A stretch of DNA of 64,000 nucleotides from Achromobacter seleniivolatilans (GCF_030864005.1 NZ_CP132977.1:62001-126000); one strand, 5' to 3'. Positions 1 through 8,548 are shown, numbered from the stretch's first letter. Numbers and translations are program-made. Notes: generated from the sequence alone by a model not told the origin.

Positions 1-1619
1 CCGAAGCGCGCTGCGAGCGAATAGGCTGTATCGCCCGGTTGGACTGCGTAGGAATCCAACGCTGCCGCCGCCCTGTTGGGTGCTGCCACTTTGGCAACGG
101 CCGTCCTGGCCGCTGGCGCCGGTGTCCTCATCTCCGTTGTGCGCGCGGATGAGGTAGCCCCCACGCGCTGCTGCACGCCGCTTGCGGCGGCGGCATAGGC
201 GCGCTGGAATTCGTCTGCAAACGCCTTTGCGTAGATCTCGGCGCGCAGCCGCGCTGCTTCCTCCGCTGAGGGATTGGCGCCCGTGTGCTGAGTAGGCGGT
301 GCCGACATCGCGCGCGGCAGTTGTTGCTCGGCGGCCTGCTCCCCGTACGGCAGCAACTCGTAAGGCTGCAAGCCGGACTGCACCACCATCTGAGGCGCAT
401 GTCGGACGGGAAGCATTGCTGGGAGGTCTGCGTTGAAGGCCGCACTGCTGAGCATCGAGGCGGCCGTGCGGTAGGGGTTCACCGCGGGCACCGGCCTGGG
501 AGCATATGCGGAGGCATCAGTCGCCCCGCCATCTTGCCCAATGCGAATTCGGATCACCTGCTCCTCTCCAACGGGAGCGGCCTGTGGCTGTTGCATTGCC
601 CCGTTCCAGCCAGGAGCTGCAGGCGCCGTTTGCGGTGCGGCATTCGTCACCGGTGCTGTTTGAACGACGCCATTCGGAACAATCGGGGGGGCGGCGCCTT
701 GCCCAGAAGCCGGCACGTACGGCTTGAAGGCGGGGTTGGCCAGATTTGTACTCTGCGAGGGGATGGATGGCGTAGGTGCGGTGCCGGTAGTCGGCTTCCA
801 GCGACCTGTATCCGTGTTGAACGCGCTCGGCACTGTGATACGAAACACCGTGTCGCCGACAACGATCGTGTTCGGGTCCGTCTGGTTGACGACATCCTGG
901 GATGTGGCCAGCCGCGGAAGCGACACGAGTCCACGTCCGTGCAGTTCATAGAACGTGCGCATTCCCAGATAGGTTCGTTCCAGGCCGGCCAGGTTCTCTT
1001 CGAAGATCCGTACAGCCTGCTCGCGCCCCTGGAGGTAGGACTTCTGAACAATGTCCTGCCAGTACGCGCGCTCTTTGTCGTCCTGAGGCAGCAGTTGTGG
1101 GTTATCGGGCAGGTCGGGGGCGTCAGACTGGGCCAACAGCCCCATCAGCAGCCAATCGCGCCACGACGGCGCTCCGGTGAAAAAGCGAGCAGGCTCTTCG
1201 AGCTTGTAGACACTGCCCGCAACACGCATCATCTTGCCGCTTTCACCGAGGGAGGCGGAGTTGTGGGATGCCACGACAACGGGAGGCAGAACACCTTGAC
1301 CCATGACTAGATCGCCGAATCGGAAGGTCCGATCCATCGTGCCGCCCATATCGTTGACAACTTGCAGGATCTCGTTCGCGGCCTCGATCATGCCGGTCTG
1401 CGTGCCAAGGGCTTGGGCGGTCGGACGCAAGATCGCCTCCCGAACCGGTGATATTCGCGGCGCCGCCCGGCTTGCGGAGGCGTTCATCAAAGAATTGAGC
1501 GCCTCGCTCTGCTGCGCGAGGGCGCCGCACGGCGCGCCCGCGAACGCTGCGGCAATCGCCGCCCCCAGCAGAATCTTGCGGAAGCCTTCCGCCGAGCAAT
1601 ATTGCTGTTTCGCTTGCAT
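1..1619 (-). CDS. dotC: DotC-like T4SS outer-membrane core protein with C-terminal LysM start (partial)
   Basis: The reading frame is open from an ATG at 1619 to the left window edge, so only about 539 residues are seen and the 3' end is missing. Residues 1-35 look like a Sec signal peptide (hydrophobic run, cleavage after GALA). A Cys at 31 is preceded by Pro, so a lipobox is doubtful, although Legionella DotC is a lipoprotein. Residues about 45-240 match DotC (TraI of R64): early PVREAI, then GVLPPVV, PSWRDWL, and near the end of the domain NTDTGRWKP. DotC belongs to the outer-membrane core ring of Dot/Icm systems. The rest is a Pro/Ala/Gln-rich linker, and at the edge the protein reads YAVQPGDTAYSLAARFG, a typical LysM opening. 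The Legionella protein is about 300 residues, so this is an extended form. It starts 9 bases after dotD, the dotD-dotC order known from Legionella. Confidence 0.85.
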   Translation of the reverse strand, partial: MQAKQQYCSAEGFRKILLGAAIAAAFAGAPCGALAQQSEALNSLMNASASRAAPRISPVREAILRPTAQALGTQTGMIEAANEILQVVNDMGGTMDRTFRFGDLVMGQGVLPPVVVASHNSASLGESGKMMRVAGSVYKLEEPARFFTGAPSWRDWLLMGLLAQSDAPDLPDNPQLLPQDDKERAYWQDIVQKSYLQGREQAVRIFEENLAGLERTYLGMRTFYELHGRGLVSLPRLATSQDVVNQTDPNTIVVGDTVFRITVPSAFNTDTGRWKPTTGTAPTPSIPSQSTNLANPAFKPYVPASGQGAAPPIVPNGVVQTAPVTNAAPQTAPAAPGWNGAMQQPQAAPVGEEQVIRIRIGQDGGATDASAYAPRPVPAVNPYRTAASMLSSAAFNADLPAMLPVRHAPQMVVQSGLQPYELLPYGEQAAEQQLPRAMSAPPTQHTGANPSAEEAARLRAEIYAKAFADEFQRAYAAAASGVQQRVGATSSARTTEMRTPAPAARTAVAKVAAPNRAAAALDSYAVQPGDTAYSLAARF

Positions 1620-1628
1620 GCCTATGCC

Positions 1629-2102
1629 CTATCGGTACCGAAGTTCCATGTACCCATCGCCGAGGACGACGTTCGCGCGCTGACCGAATTGCTTGTCAAC
1701 GTCGCGCAGCAGATCGAGGTAAGCCGTCTGCGTTGCATTGACGTAGATGTAGATCGGCATGCGCGGCTGAGGACCGGTCACCGTGAACTTGAGAAACCGT
1801 TGGCGAGCGACTTCGTTAAGAAAAACCGCGGCGTCCCCCTGCCAAGCCACCGAGATCGAGTCGCCTGCAAAGTTGGGCCTCGGGGCTGCGGCATCCGCGG
1901 CATCGCTCCAAGTCGGCTGGGACTGGACGCGCCCCAATGCACCTTCCAGCTGGAGTCGCACCGTCTTAGCCGTCTCCCCGGGCTTGCCGAGGTTCTGACT
2001 CTGCGTAGCGCAGCCTGTCGTGGCCAACACAGCGACGACCGCCGCAATGCGAACGAACTGCTGGGGATGGAAAAAACTCGATAAACCGTAGGGTCTGGCC
2101 AT
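1629..2102 (-). CDS. dotD: DotD-like lipoprotein of the I-type T4SS
   Basis: A 157-residue lipoprotein. After a short charged N-terminus and a hydrophobic segment comes LATTGC, a lipobox with Cys31 as the likely lipidated residue. The C-terminal half (MPIYIYVNATQTAYLDLLRDV, ending in MELRYR) fits DotD/TraH of R64, a secretin-N-domain-like lipoprotein that helps place the outer-membrane core. I chose the ATG at 2102 over an in-frame TTG at 2114 because it fits the signal peptide length better. It is the first gene of the dotD-dotC operon and lies 23 bp below the 26-bp palindrome at 2125-2150, so it is probably under that operator. Confidence 0.85.
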   Translation of the reverse strand: MARPYGLSSFFHPQQFVRIAAVVAVLATTGCATQSQNLGKPGETAKTVRLQLEGALGRVQSQPTWSDAADAAAPRPNFAGDSISVAWQGDAAVFLNEVARQRFLKFTVTGPQPRMPIYIYVNATQTAYLDLLRDVDKQFGQRANVVLGDGYMELRYR

Positions 2103-2124
2103 TAGCGAATCCAAGCCTTTAATA

Positions 2125-2150
2125 GTATGCGTCGTAATAATAGCTCATAC
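2125..2150. promoter_or_regulatory. 26-bp palindromic operator, copy A (upstream of dotD)
   Basis: GTATGCGT, 10 bases, then GCTCATAC. This is the most degenerate of seven copies in the window with consensus GTATGAAT-N10-ATTCATAC. The spacing is exactly 10 in every copy. It sits immediately upstream of dotD, overlapping where its promoter must be. Confidence 0.65.
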
Positions 2151-2210
2151 TAAAACTCAGACCGTGACATGTGGCACACAATTTGAGTGCCGGCTGTGCG
2201 CCCGCGATCT

Positions 2211-2241
2211 CAAGAAAAGGGGGCGCTGTCGCGCCCCCTTT
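2211..2241 (-). terminator. Rho-independent terminator after the parM operon
   Basis: Perfect 11-bp stem (AAAGGGGGCGC / GCGCCCCCTTT) with a 4-base loop, followed on the minus strand by TTTTCTT (U-rich). It lies about 40 bp past the stop of the ParM partner gene. Confidence 0.8.
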
Positions 2242-2244
2242 GAA

Positions 2245-2260
2245 CTTTCACCGGTGAAAG
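2245..2260. promoter_or_regulatory. Isolated copy of the parAB centromere palindrome
   Basis: CTTTCACCGGTGAAAG, identical to the core of the seven palindromes before parA (58182-58813) but far from them. It lies between the end of the ParM partner gene and its terminator, about 140 bp upstream of dotD. A further half site (TTTCACC) follows near 2274. It could be an ancillary ParB-binding site or a regulatory site as with KorB. Confidence 0.75.
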
Positions 2261-2283
2261 CCCTCGAATTTCACCAAGATTTT

Positions 2284-2778
2284 TCATTGAATGAACGCAT
2301 CCAGCACCGGATCAAAGACTTCTGCCTCGTTCACCTCCCTCCGGATGGGCATGGGCTTGGGGGCGGAGAGGGGATGAAGGGGGGCTGGCGTGGGCATCGA
2401 GGGCGCGACCTCGCGATGCGCCTCCTGCCGCGGTAGCTCAGCATGTTGCGTTGCAGCGACAGGATGGGCGGTGCGGAGCGAGTATGCCGAAGGCGGCGTT
2501 TCGTGGATCATGGGCGCGATACGCTGCCCAGGAGGCAGGCCTGGCGCTGAGTTCGCTAACGCCAACTGCAACGCCCCATCTGCCAGGCCCTGAATTTCAC
2601 GCGCGCCGATGCCCGCAGCCTCCACCGCCATGCCCAAGCGCACCAAGCGACGGATCTCCCGGACCAGACCACCGCGCCCCTCCCCGTCCGCCCCCACACG
2701 ATCAGCCAGCGGCATCAAATCCGGGAACTGGCTGAGCTGAAAGCGGACCATGTCCGTGCTGGGTTGCTGCTTGGCCAT
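2284..2778 (-). CDS. Probable ParM partner protein (ParR/StbB-like)
   Basis: A 164-residue protein with no clear family match from sequence alone. The N-terminal half (residues 1-70) is predicted helical and contains RFQLSQFPDLMPLADRV and a basic stretch REIRRLVRLG. The C-terminal half is rich in Pro, Ala and His. The start at 2778 follows the parM stop by two bases (TAG GC ATG), so translation should be coupled. By analogy with ParM-ParR and StbA-StbB pairs I infer a DNA-binding adaptor linking the filament to plasmid DNA. The function rests on position, not on a recognised fold. Confidence 0.6.
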   Translation of the reverse strand: MAKQQPSTDMVRFQLSQFPDLMPLADRVGADGEGRGGLVREIRRLVRLGMAVEAAGIGAREIQGLADGALQLALANSAPGLPPGQRIAPMIHETPPSAYSLRTAHPVAATQHAELPRQEAHREVAPSMPTPAPLHPLSAPKPMPIRREVNEAEVFDPVLDAFIQ

Positions 2779-2780
2779 GC

Positions 2781-3854
2781 CTACATTCTCGCGCGCTGGG
2801 CCGCCAGGAACGCGGCTTTGGCCATACCCCGTGCGTTGGCGAAGCCCGGATCCACAGGGACGAAAATGGCTTCCTCCGGCAAACCCGGGAAGACGCGGCC
2901 GCGGAACCGTGCACCCAACAATTCCGCCACCCCACCCACGAACAGGGTGCAACCGAACTGCGAAGCGTCCTTCAGACGCTTGGACACCTCGAAACGGACC
3001 TGGTCGGAGAACTCTTCGAGCATGCCTTCGACCAGCTTGCTCACGTCGTGAGGTTTACCGTACAGACGGTACTCCCCAGTTTTCACGGCTTGCTCCAGGT
3101 ACTTGATCGCAATGTCCTGGCCCAGGCTGAATTGCTTGCGCAGTTCCTGGTTCAGCCGGTCATAGAGGGTAAGCGCACCCACATCCGCGGTGCCAGACAT
3201 GTCCTTGTACAGCCCCGTCCCGCCCTCACGCACCACAGCGATGTCGAGGGTCTTGCCCCCGCCGTCCACGACCGCGATGGGCGCCGAATTCGACAGTTCG
3301 TGAAAGTCTTGATTCACCTTTCCTTGATCGTCGTAACGCTGATCGAAGAACGCCGCGACGGCTTCGGAGAGGACCTGGTGCGTTTCAATCACCGGGACAG
3401 GAACGTCCGCCAAACAAGTGATCGGCTTCAGCAGATTCTGGCGTTTTGCGTCGATCAGTTCCTTGTTCGGAATCTCGCCCAGATAGAAGCGATCGACCGG
3501 CAGGCCAGATACCAAACTGGTGGGGCCCGTCACACCTGCTTGGCGCAGAGCGTAATGCACCAGCGCGCGGTTGGTGGCCGACGTCGGATAGTCATTGGAC
3601 CTCGTGTCTGCAAATTTTCCGAGCAAGTCGTCAGCCGTAATCGTGACGTACTGGTTGTCGGAGGTCATGTAGATCTTGTCCAAGCCTTCGGCGGTGGAGC
3701 TCTCGGTCAGGCCTGCTGAGGTGAGCTTGCCCGGCCATGCGCGCGCCGGCATCACAAAGGTTTTGATCGGCGCACCAGGTTGCATCACAGCGATCTTGAT
3801 CGAGTGGTGCCCATCGTCACCGCCAACGGCGTTCAGGTTCTTTTCTTTGCTCAT
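2781..3854 (-). CDS. parM: ParM/StbA-type actin-like plasmid segregation protein
   Basis: A 357-residue protein with the actin-like ATPase fold: an N-terminal GDDGHHSIKIAV phosphate-1-type loop (residues about 11-22), the phosphate-2 loop VVDGGGKTLDIAVV around 194-207, and a late glycine-rich GCTLFVGGVAELL adenosine motif. ParM polymerises into filaments that push sister plasmids apart. The length is close to that of ParM/StbA (about 320-350). It is the first gene of a two-gene unit ending at the terminator at 2211-2241. A 26-bp palindrome (3971) and a paired AATGnCATT element (4035) lie in the 267-bp gap to the divergent gene at 4122. The plasmid also carries parAB, so it has two partition systems. 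Confidence 0.9.
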   Translation of the reverse strand: MSKEKNLNAVGGDDGHHSIKIAVMQPGAPIKTFVMPARAWPGKLTSAGLTESSTAEGLDKIYMTSDNQYVTITADDLLGKFADTRSNDYPTSATNRALVHYALRQAGVTGPTSLVSGLPVDRFYLGEIPNKELIDAKRQNLLKPITCLADVPVPVIETHQVLSEAVAAFFDQRYDDQGKVNQDFHELSNSAPIAVVDGGGKTLDIAVVREGGTGLYKDMSGTADVGALTLYDRLNQELRKQFSLGQDIAIKYLEQAVKTGEYRLYGKPHDVSKLVEGMLEEFSDQVRFEVSKRLKDASQFGCTLFVGGVAELLGARFRGRVFPGLPEEAIFVPVDPGFANARGMAKAAFLAAQRARM

Positions 3855-3970
3855 ATCGGAGATGCATCAATCCAATTGGGGTGGCGGACCACCGTAGGGG
3901 GCTGGGGCCGTCCCGTGGCACTTAGCCAGATGAAGGTCCCAGATTCGCGACAGTTTCAAATTTCCTGTTT

Positions 3971-3996
3971 GTATGAACCATTATATTGATTCATAA
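3971..3996. promoter_or_regulatory. 26-bp palindromic operator, copy B (parM / 4122 divergent promoter)
   Basis: GTATGAAC-N10-ATTCATAA. One of seven copies of the GTATGAAT-N10-ATTCATAC element. It lies 117 bp upstream of parM and 125 bp upstream of the divergent gene at 4122. Confidence 0.75.
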
Positions 3997-4034
3997 TGAA
4001 AACACAAAGCAAAGAGCGGCATTTTCTTCCACTC

Positions 4035-4055
4035 AATGACATTCGCAATGTCATT
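4035..4055. promoter_or_regulatory. Paired AATGnCATT palindromes
   Basis: AATGACATT CGC AATGTCATT. Each unit is a 9-bp palindrome around one central base, and the two together form a larger inverted repeat. The same element recurs near 16211, 58084, 58127 and 61150. It is a likely operator of a regulator acting on parM and/or the gene at 4122. Confidence 0.6.
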
Positions 4056-4121
4056 CGACGTCGATAGACCAGCCGCACCGGCCATCGCCAGCGCTTCGCT
4101 GGCTCTGCAAGGAATCGTGAT

Positions 4122-5642
4122 ATGCCCCCCACTCGTTCCCTGATCGGCGACGACATACGCAGCTCCTGGCGCGAATTCGCCCCCCTCCTGATTGAACTGG
4201 CACGGCACAACCTGCCCCTTCTCGATCGAACATGGGATTTGCGCCCGGAATGGCGCCTGCTGCGCGACGCTCTGGTGCCCATGCTCCTCGGGACGCCCTA
4301 CCGGTTCGTGCTGCACCGGCCAAGCGGGCACCGTCACCAGCCAACGCTAGATACTGAACTGATCCCCGACGCGAATCGCTGCCTGAATCTGATTCGCGCG
4401 AAGATCTGGCAGCGCCTTGGCCCCCGCTGCAGCGTGCATAAGTCAGCGGCGATGATTGAGCAGATCATCCAGTGGATGGAGCATCTCACCCTTGGCTGCT
4501 CGATGGACCCGGAGTTGATTCAAATGGATTTCGCAATCGACCTGCCGGAAGTGGGGTCGATCGTCCACCACAACAACAGGTACGGCCTGGTTCACGCATC
4601 CGCCGCGGGCTCCACCCCCACACTGGTTTCGAACATGGCTGCCACCAACCGCGTCGCGGCCCTGGTCGACGACAAGTTCCAAGCCCTGAGGGACTGGTTG
4701 GGGGCACAGCCGAATGGCGTGGAAGATCTCGCCAAACTCCTCTCGCAGATGGCCTTCGAGCTCGAAGAGCTTCGATTCGGTACGAACGTGAGTCATTCGC
4801 TGCCCGAGTACATGAGCGTGTCGTTCTCCATGTACGACGGCGAACAGATAATGGTCCACCGCGTTCGCGTGCGGAAGCGCGCCCCGACCCCAGTCAGCCA
4901 GTTTGATCAGCCGGCAGTCCTCGCCAGCCTTCATGTGCGGCGTACCACCTTGCTGGGTCAGCGCCGTCAACGTAGTCTCGCCGGCGCGCTTGCGGCCTTT
5001 GTGCCGCAGCCCCAAGAAGCATTCGACTCGAGCACGGTCATGGCGAAGCGCTGGCGGTGGCTGATCCACTATCCCCACGCCCTGACCACCCTGCGCTCAG
5101 TTCTCGAATCTCTCCCGCTGAAAGTATTTGGCGAGCCCCGTCACGTGCTGGAGTACGTCAACCTCCAGGTCGACATCGCAATTCTGGAATCCAACTGGGA
5201 AGAGAACGCTGAATTTTCCGACCTGCTTGCACAAGCGCTGGATCGGCTCGACCTCGCTCGGGACATGGACCAGTGCGACGATGATCCTGACCTTGTGTCT
5301 GCCGAACGCCAAGCCTCCACTTGGTGGCTATGGTTCAGCGTCACCGGTGCCCCTCTTTGGGCAAAGCGAACGGCTGCATGCTTGGACCAAGCTCAACAGC
5401 CATTGGCGTCTGCAATGTCGCGCGCTAGGCAGAACGCAACCGCCACTGGCGTGCCCCTGGAGGCGGCGTTAGATCAAGCGCTGCGGGAAAGTGGCCACGA
5501 CCCAGAGGGCCTGCTGACCCCTACCAAGTCTGATCCGTTCTACTCCGACATGCTGAGAGCCTTCTCGGGTCCGGCGCGGCCGTTTGGCATACCGATCCTC
5601 GCGTCTCGCGTTTCCGAAGTTGGCCTCAGGCGCGTGGCCTGA
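4122..5642 (+). CDS. Hypothetical protein, 506 aa
   Basis: I do not recognise a family. The protein is soluble (no signal peptide or membrane segment), rich in Leu, Arg and Trp, and predicted largely helical. Its first part (residues about 1-140) holds RHNLPLLDRTWDLRPEWRL. The middle (210-260) contains acidic and tyrosine-rich stretches (SLPEYMSVSFSMYDGEQI) that may be beta-structured. AAGGAAT upstream of ATG 4122 gives a modest ribosome binding site. It is transcribed divergently from parM across a gap carrying operator copy B and the AATGnCATT pair, so it is probably regulated with the plasmid backbone. Confidence 0.75.
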   Translation: MPPTRSLIGDDIRSSWREFAPLLIELARHNLPLLDRTWDLRPEWRLLRDALVPMLLGTPYRFVLHRPSGHRHQPTLDTELIPDANRCLNLIRAKIWQRLGPRCSVHKSAAMIEQIIQWMEHLTLGCSMDPELIQMDFAIDLPEVGSIVHHNNRYGLVHASAAGSTPTLVSNMAATNRVAALVDDKFQALRDWLGAQPNGVEDLAKLLSQMAFELEELRFGTNVSHSLPEYMSVSFSMYDGEQIMVHRVRVRKRAPTPVSQFDQPAVLASLHVRRTTLLGQRRQRSLAGALAAFVPQPQEAFDSSTVMAKRWRWLIHYPHALTTLRSVLESLPLKVFGEPRHVLEYVNLQVDIAILESNWEENAEFSDLLAQALDRLDLARDMDQCDDDPDLVSAERQASTWWLWFSVTGAPLWAKRTAACLDQAQQPLASAMSRARQNATATGVPLEAALDQALRESGHDPEGLLTPTKSDPFYSDMLRAFSGPARPFGIPILASRVSEVGLRRVA

Positions 5643-5803
5643 CGCTGGCCCCACGCGGTGCGCATGCACGTGCCGACGACGACAGGCGAGGCTTCTCCCT
5701 GCCAAATTCTTGGGAACCAACCCTCGCCCCCGTAACCTGGTATGTAGATCGGGGCACAGCTCCGACACCGAAAATTGCTGACCAAAGGGAGCGGTACCCT
5801 CTG

Positions 5804-6358
5804 ATGACCCAAACCACCTATCTCGCCCAGCGGAAGGAACCCCGTCTCCAGCCTTGCCCATTTTGTGGGCTCCCGCTGGATGCGCAGTGGAATTGTCCGA
5901 ATCCCAAGGCGCGCTGCCGCACTGACAGCTGCAAGGGCAGCCAACTGCCTGTGCTGAATCTTGACAGTCCGCAAGACATCGCCGCTTGGAACAGGCGCGC
6001 AGGGCGACCGGCCGATTGGACGTCCACGTCAATGCCGACGCTCGATCAGCGCCTTTCTCCGGAGCAGATGCGCGGCACCGGCGCCGGAGAGCTCTACTAC
6101 AAGTATGTGGTGGCGGTACTGGCTCGATATCGCACTATGGTCCCTGCCAACAGACGCAACGGACATGAAATCGACTGGGTGCGGCTGCGCGACGCAGCAG
6201 TATCGGTACGGAATACCTTCGAGGGGGCGCTCCCCATCTCTCACTCTCGGAATGCGGCCCACACCGGGCGGCGCGCAAACGAGGTCCACGACGGGCTGCT
6301 GACGATGCTTGATGCGGCCGTAGCCGCCCAGCACGCGCACCGCGGCGCGAGGTGGTGA
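5804..6358 (+). CDS. Lar-like zinc-ribbon protein, 184 aa
   Basis: The first 65 residues look like the restriction-alleviation (Lar/Ral-type) zinc ribbon: LQPCPFCG with Cys18 and Cys21, further cysteines at 31, 38 and 43, and the closing IAAWNRRAG (Trp62) typical of this short phage and plasmid domain. Proteins with it can modulate type I restriction, which would help an incoming plasmid; here that is inference from family. Residues about 75-184 form a helical extension without a recognised domain. The stop (6356-6358) overlaps the GTG start of the next gene, indicating coupled translation. Confidence 0.7.
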   Translation: MTQTTYLAQRKEPRLQPCPFCGLPLDAQWNCPNPKARCRTDSCKGSQLPVLNLDSPQDIAAWNRRAGRPADWTSTSMPTLDQRLSPEQMRGTGAGELYYKYVVAVLARYRTMVPANRRNGHEIDWVRLRDAAVSVRNTFEGALPISHSRNAAHTGRRANEVHDGLLTMLDAAVAAQHAHRGARW

Positions 6359-7128
6359 CCGTGGGCTACATCAATCCATTACTCCGCCTCCCCGCCGGCC
6401 AGGCGCTCCAACGTCTACCGAAGGCGGACCGAGCGCGCATCGAATCCGTTATGCGCGAGCTGCGTGACCAGGCGAATATCGAGGCGGAAACGGCATGGCG
6501 CCGGCGAAAGGCCCCAATGGCGGCCTACTGGCGCGCAGTCAGTACCTACGCGCGCCATGTCGCTCATGCGCTCGCCACCCAAGCCACCACGTGCCTTGGC
6601 CAGTTGGACGCAGAGGGCATTGCAGTGGCCACCCTAGAACGCGTCAACGGGGCCAGCTTGCATACTCTTTTGCCGGCCGCCGCTTCCCTCCCAGACGGCG
6701 AGTACGAGCTGTGTTTGTGCTCGCCCGCACCTCCGGTGAGCGCCTCAGTTTGTGGATATGCGAATCCGGACGGCTATGTTCTTGTCGACAACCTGACCGG
6801 AAAGCCGGGCGGCATCACCACGTTCTTCGCGCCAAATTGCTTGGAGCACGCCAAGCACGCTCAGACGCAAGGGACCGGGAAATCCGTAGCGCCTGTCTTT
6901 CTAAACCAGACGGCGACGGCCCAGGCAAACGCAGACGCACGCCACGAGCTGAGCCGCCTTGGATCGATGGCGCACGCGGCGCTGAGCCAGGACGAACACG
7001 ACGTGCGCAACATCCTGGCGGACCTGGCCGAACGCCTGCTCGCCCTGGCCGGTGGTAGTGCTCCGACACTGCAAGGAGATGGGGATCATAGAACTCCCCG
7101 CTTGAGGCGCGGGCGTCCTCCTGAATGA
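6352..7128 (+). CDS. Hypothetical protein, 258 aa
   Basis: Unrecognised soluble protein, starting at GTG 6352 inside the end of the preceding gene (a second GTG at 6361 is possible). The N-terminal third is basic and helical (RMRELRDQANIEAETAWRRR-like). The centre, ELCLCSPAPPVSASVCGYANPDGYVL, may be a beta sheet. The tail is helical (HDVRNILADLAERLLALAG). It forms a two-gene unit with the zinc-ribbon gene, ended by the terminator at 7181-7213. Confidence 0.7.
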   Translation: MVTVGYINPLLRLPAGQALQRLPKADRARIESVMRELRDQANIEAETAWRRRKAPMAAYWRAVSTYARHVAHALATQATTCLGQLDAEGIAVATLERVNGASLHTLLPAAASLPDGEYELCLCSPAPPVSASVCGYANPDGYVLVDNLTGKPGGITTFFAPNCLEHAKHAQTQGTGKSVAPVFLNQTATAQANADARHELSRLGSMAHAALSQDEHDVRNILADLAERLLALAGGSAPTLQGDGDHRTPRLRRGRPPE

Positions 7129-7180
7129 ACTTTCGCCCCTATACCTATAGATATAGAGAACCCATTCGGCAATGGTCATG

Positions 7181-7213
7181 AAGCCTCCGTGAAATTTCTA
7201 CGGAGGCTTTTTT
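7181..7213 (+). terminator. Rho-independent terminator
   Basis: Stem AAGCCTCCGT / ACGGAGGCTT with a 9-base loop and a run of T, directly after the + strand gene ending at 7128 and facing the convergent minus-strand operon ending at 7217. Confidence 0.85.
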
Positions 7214-7216
7214 CCC

Positions 7217-8548
7217 TTAGTGTCTGGGGCGATCGTAATCGGGGGCGCTGCGTTCCACAGCATGCTCCGTTTCCCGCTGAGGTTGCCAGCCAGGTTGCTT
7301 TCCCAAGCATTCAATCAATGCAGTGGCTGTCGGCGCAGGGCGCGAACGTTCTTCGACGAGCCTCATGATGGCCACGTCCTCGAGACGGATTTTCTCGACG
7401 TCATCCAAGCCCGCATTTTCAGGGCGGCTTCGCTCAACCTCCAACCAACGCATGACGGCTTGGGCCTCCCCTTCGGTCCACCGTGCACCGGTCCGGGCTG
7501 GGCCGATCACGCCCAGGTTGGATTCGCCGGCCGCCAACCAGTCAACTTGGGAGCAGATCAGCTCAGTCTCGCCCCCTATGAGGACAAGGGGGCGATGGAT
7601 GATCGCGACGGGCGTATGCCGTGGCCAGGCCTGCCGATCGTCATACCAAGCCTGCTCACGCTCTTGATAGAGCTGACCGCGTAACGCCAGCCAGTCTCTG
7701 GGAGTCGTGAACAGCAGTAGCTCGGCTCCAGCATCACGCGCCGCGCGTTCCATCTCAAGGCGGCCCTGCTCGGAAACCGGCGCATGCCCCAGCACCTCCC
7801 CTGAAGACTCATCGACCAGCGCGCTACCGATCTTTGTCGTCCCCACCGGAAGGCCGCGATCGTGAATGGAGCGACCCGCCCAGGTCGACTCCGCCATCAA
7901 GGCAACGCGCCCCAGCGCGGCGCGCTCCGGATGCGCAGACGCCTCGGGCGAGACCAATCTTAGGCGCTCCACGCCGAGGACAGAAAGCACCTCGCTTCCG
8001 GGCTCGTCCCAGGACGCGGAAATCAGGGCCCGCCCGCCCCCGAGGTCGATCTCCACCGCGGTTGCGCGCACGTCCGCACCGGCACGCACGGCCGCCCACT
8101 CTCGTTCCGTAAACACCGAGCCGAGAGGAATATCCTCAGGGGCACCATTGTGAAAACGTAGCGTGGGTTCAGGAGCGAAATCGCGAGGGTTTGCTCGAGA
8201 CTCTGGCCGACGCCTGGGGGCCTCCGGCGCATGGTCTTCGAAGTCCCCTTCCCAGTATGCGGCGCCATCATCACCGTCTTGATGCGAAACGGGCGCCTCA
8301 TCCAGCCAGGCGGGAGGTTCCAGCTGGACGACGGTCCCGTTATCGACGTTCGCGTCGACGTTCTCTGGGGGCGCCACCGCGGGGACTGCATGGGGTACAT
8401 CTGCCCCACCCACAACCTCCCGCGCGAAGGCCTGCGCCGCCGGCGCTGCCGCGCGCGGCGTCGGTCGAGATGATGCGCCGTTCACAGGCATCAGCTGCGT
8501 GTCGGTGCTTACCAAGCCCGCACCCGGGATGTTGAAGCGAATCACCAT
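7217..8548 (-). CDS. Hypothetical protein, 443 aa (helicase operon, third gene)
   Basis: No family recognised. Residues 1-150 are low-complexity (Ala/Pro-rich, then acidic). They begin FNIPGAGLVST, which resembles FVVPGVGMVGG near the start of the helicase two genes upstream. From about 155 the protein looks folded: EIDLGGGRALISAS, GVERLRLVSPEAS, ELLLFTTPRDWLALRG, PVAIIHRPLVLIGGETELI. It is the last of three minus-strand genes (helicase, 359-aa protein, this) with short gaps. The product probably works with the helicase in plasmid DNA handling; that is inference from position and the shared N-terminal motif. Confidence 0.75.
   Translation of the reverse strand: MVIRFNIPGAGLVSTDTQLMPVNGASSRPTPRAAAPAAQAFAREVVGGADVPHAVPAVAPPENVDANVDNGTVVQLEPPAWLDEAPVSHQDGDDGAAYWEGDFEDHAPEAPRRRPESRANPRDFAPEPTLRFHNGAPEDIPLGSVFTEREWAAVRAGADVRATAVEIDLGGGRALISASWDEPGSEVLSVLGVERLRLVSPEASAHPERAALGRVALMAESTWAGRSIHDRGLPVGTTKIGSALVDESSGEVLGHAPVSEQGRLEMERAARDAGAELLLFTTPRDWLALRGQLYQEREQAWYDDRQAWPRHTPVAIIHRPLVLIGGETELICSQVDWLAAGESNLGVIGPARTGARWTEGEAQAVMRWLEVERSRPENAGLDDVEKIRLEDVAIMRLVEERSRPAPTATALIECLGKQPGWQPQRETEHAVERSAPDYDRPRH

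Noticed and set aside
285..1310. A 341-codon open frame on the + strand
   Set aside because: It is antisense to dotC, which has a signal peptide and clear family motifs. The + frame is arginine/histidine-rich shadow sequence without a ribosome binding site.
3048..3719. A 223-codon + strand frame
   Set aside because: Antisense to parM, which has actin-family motifs.
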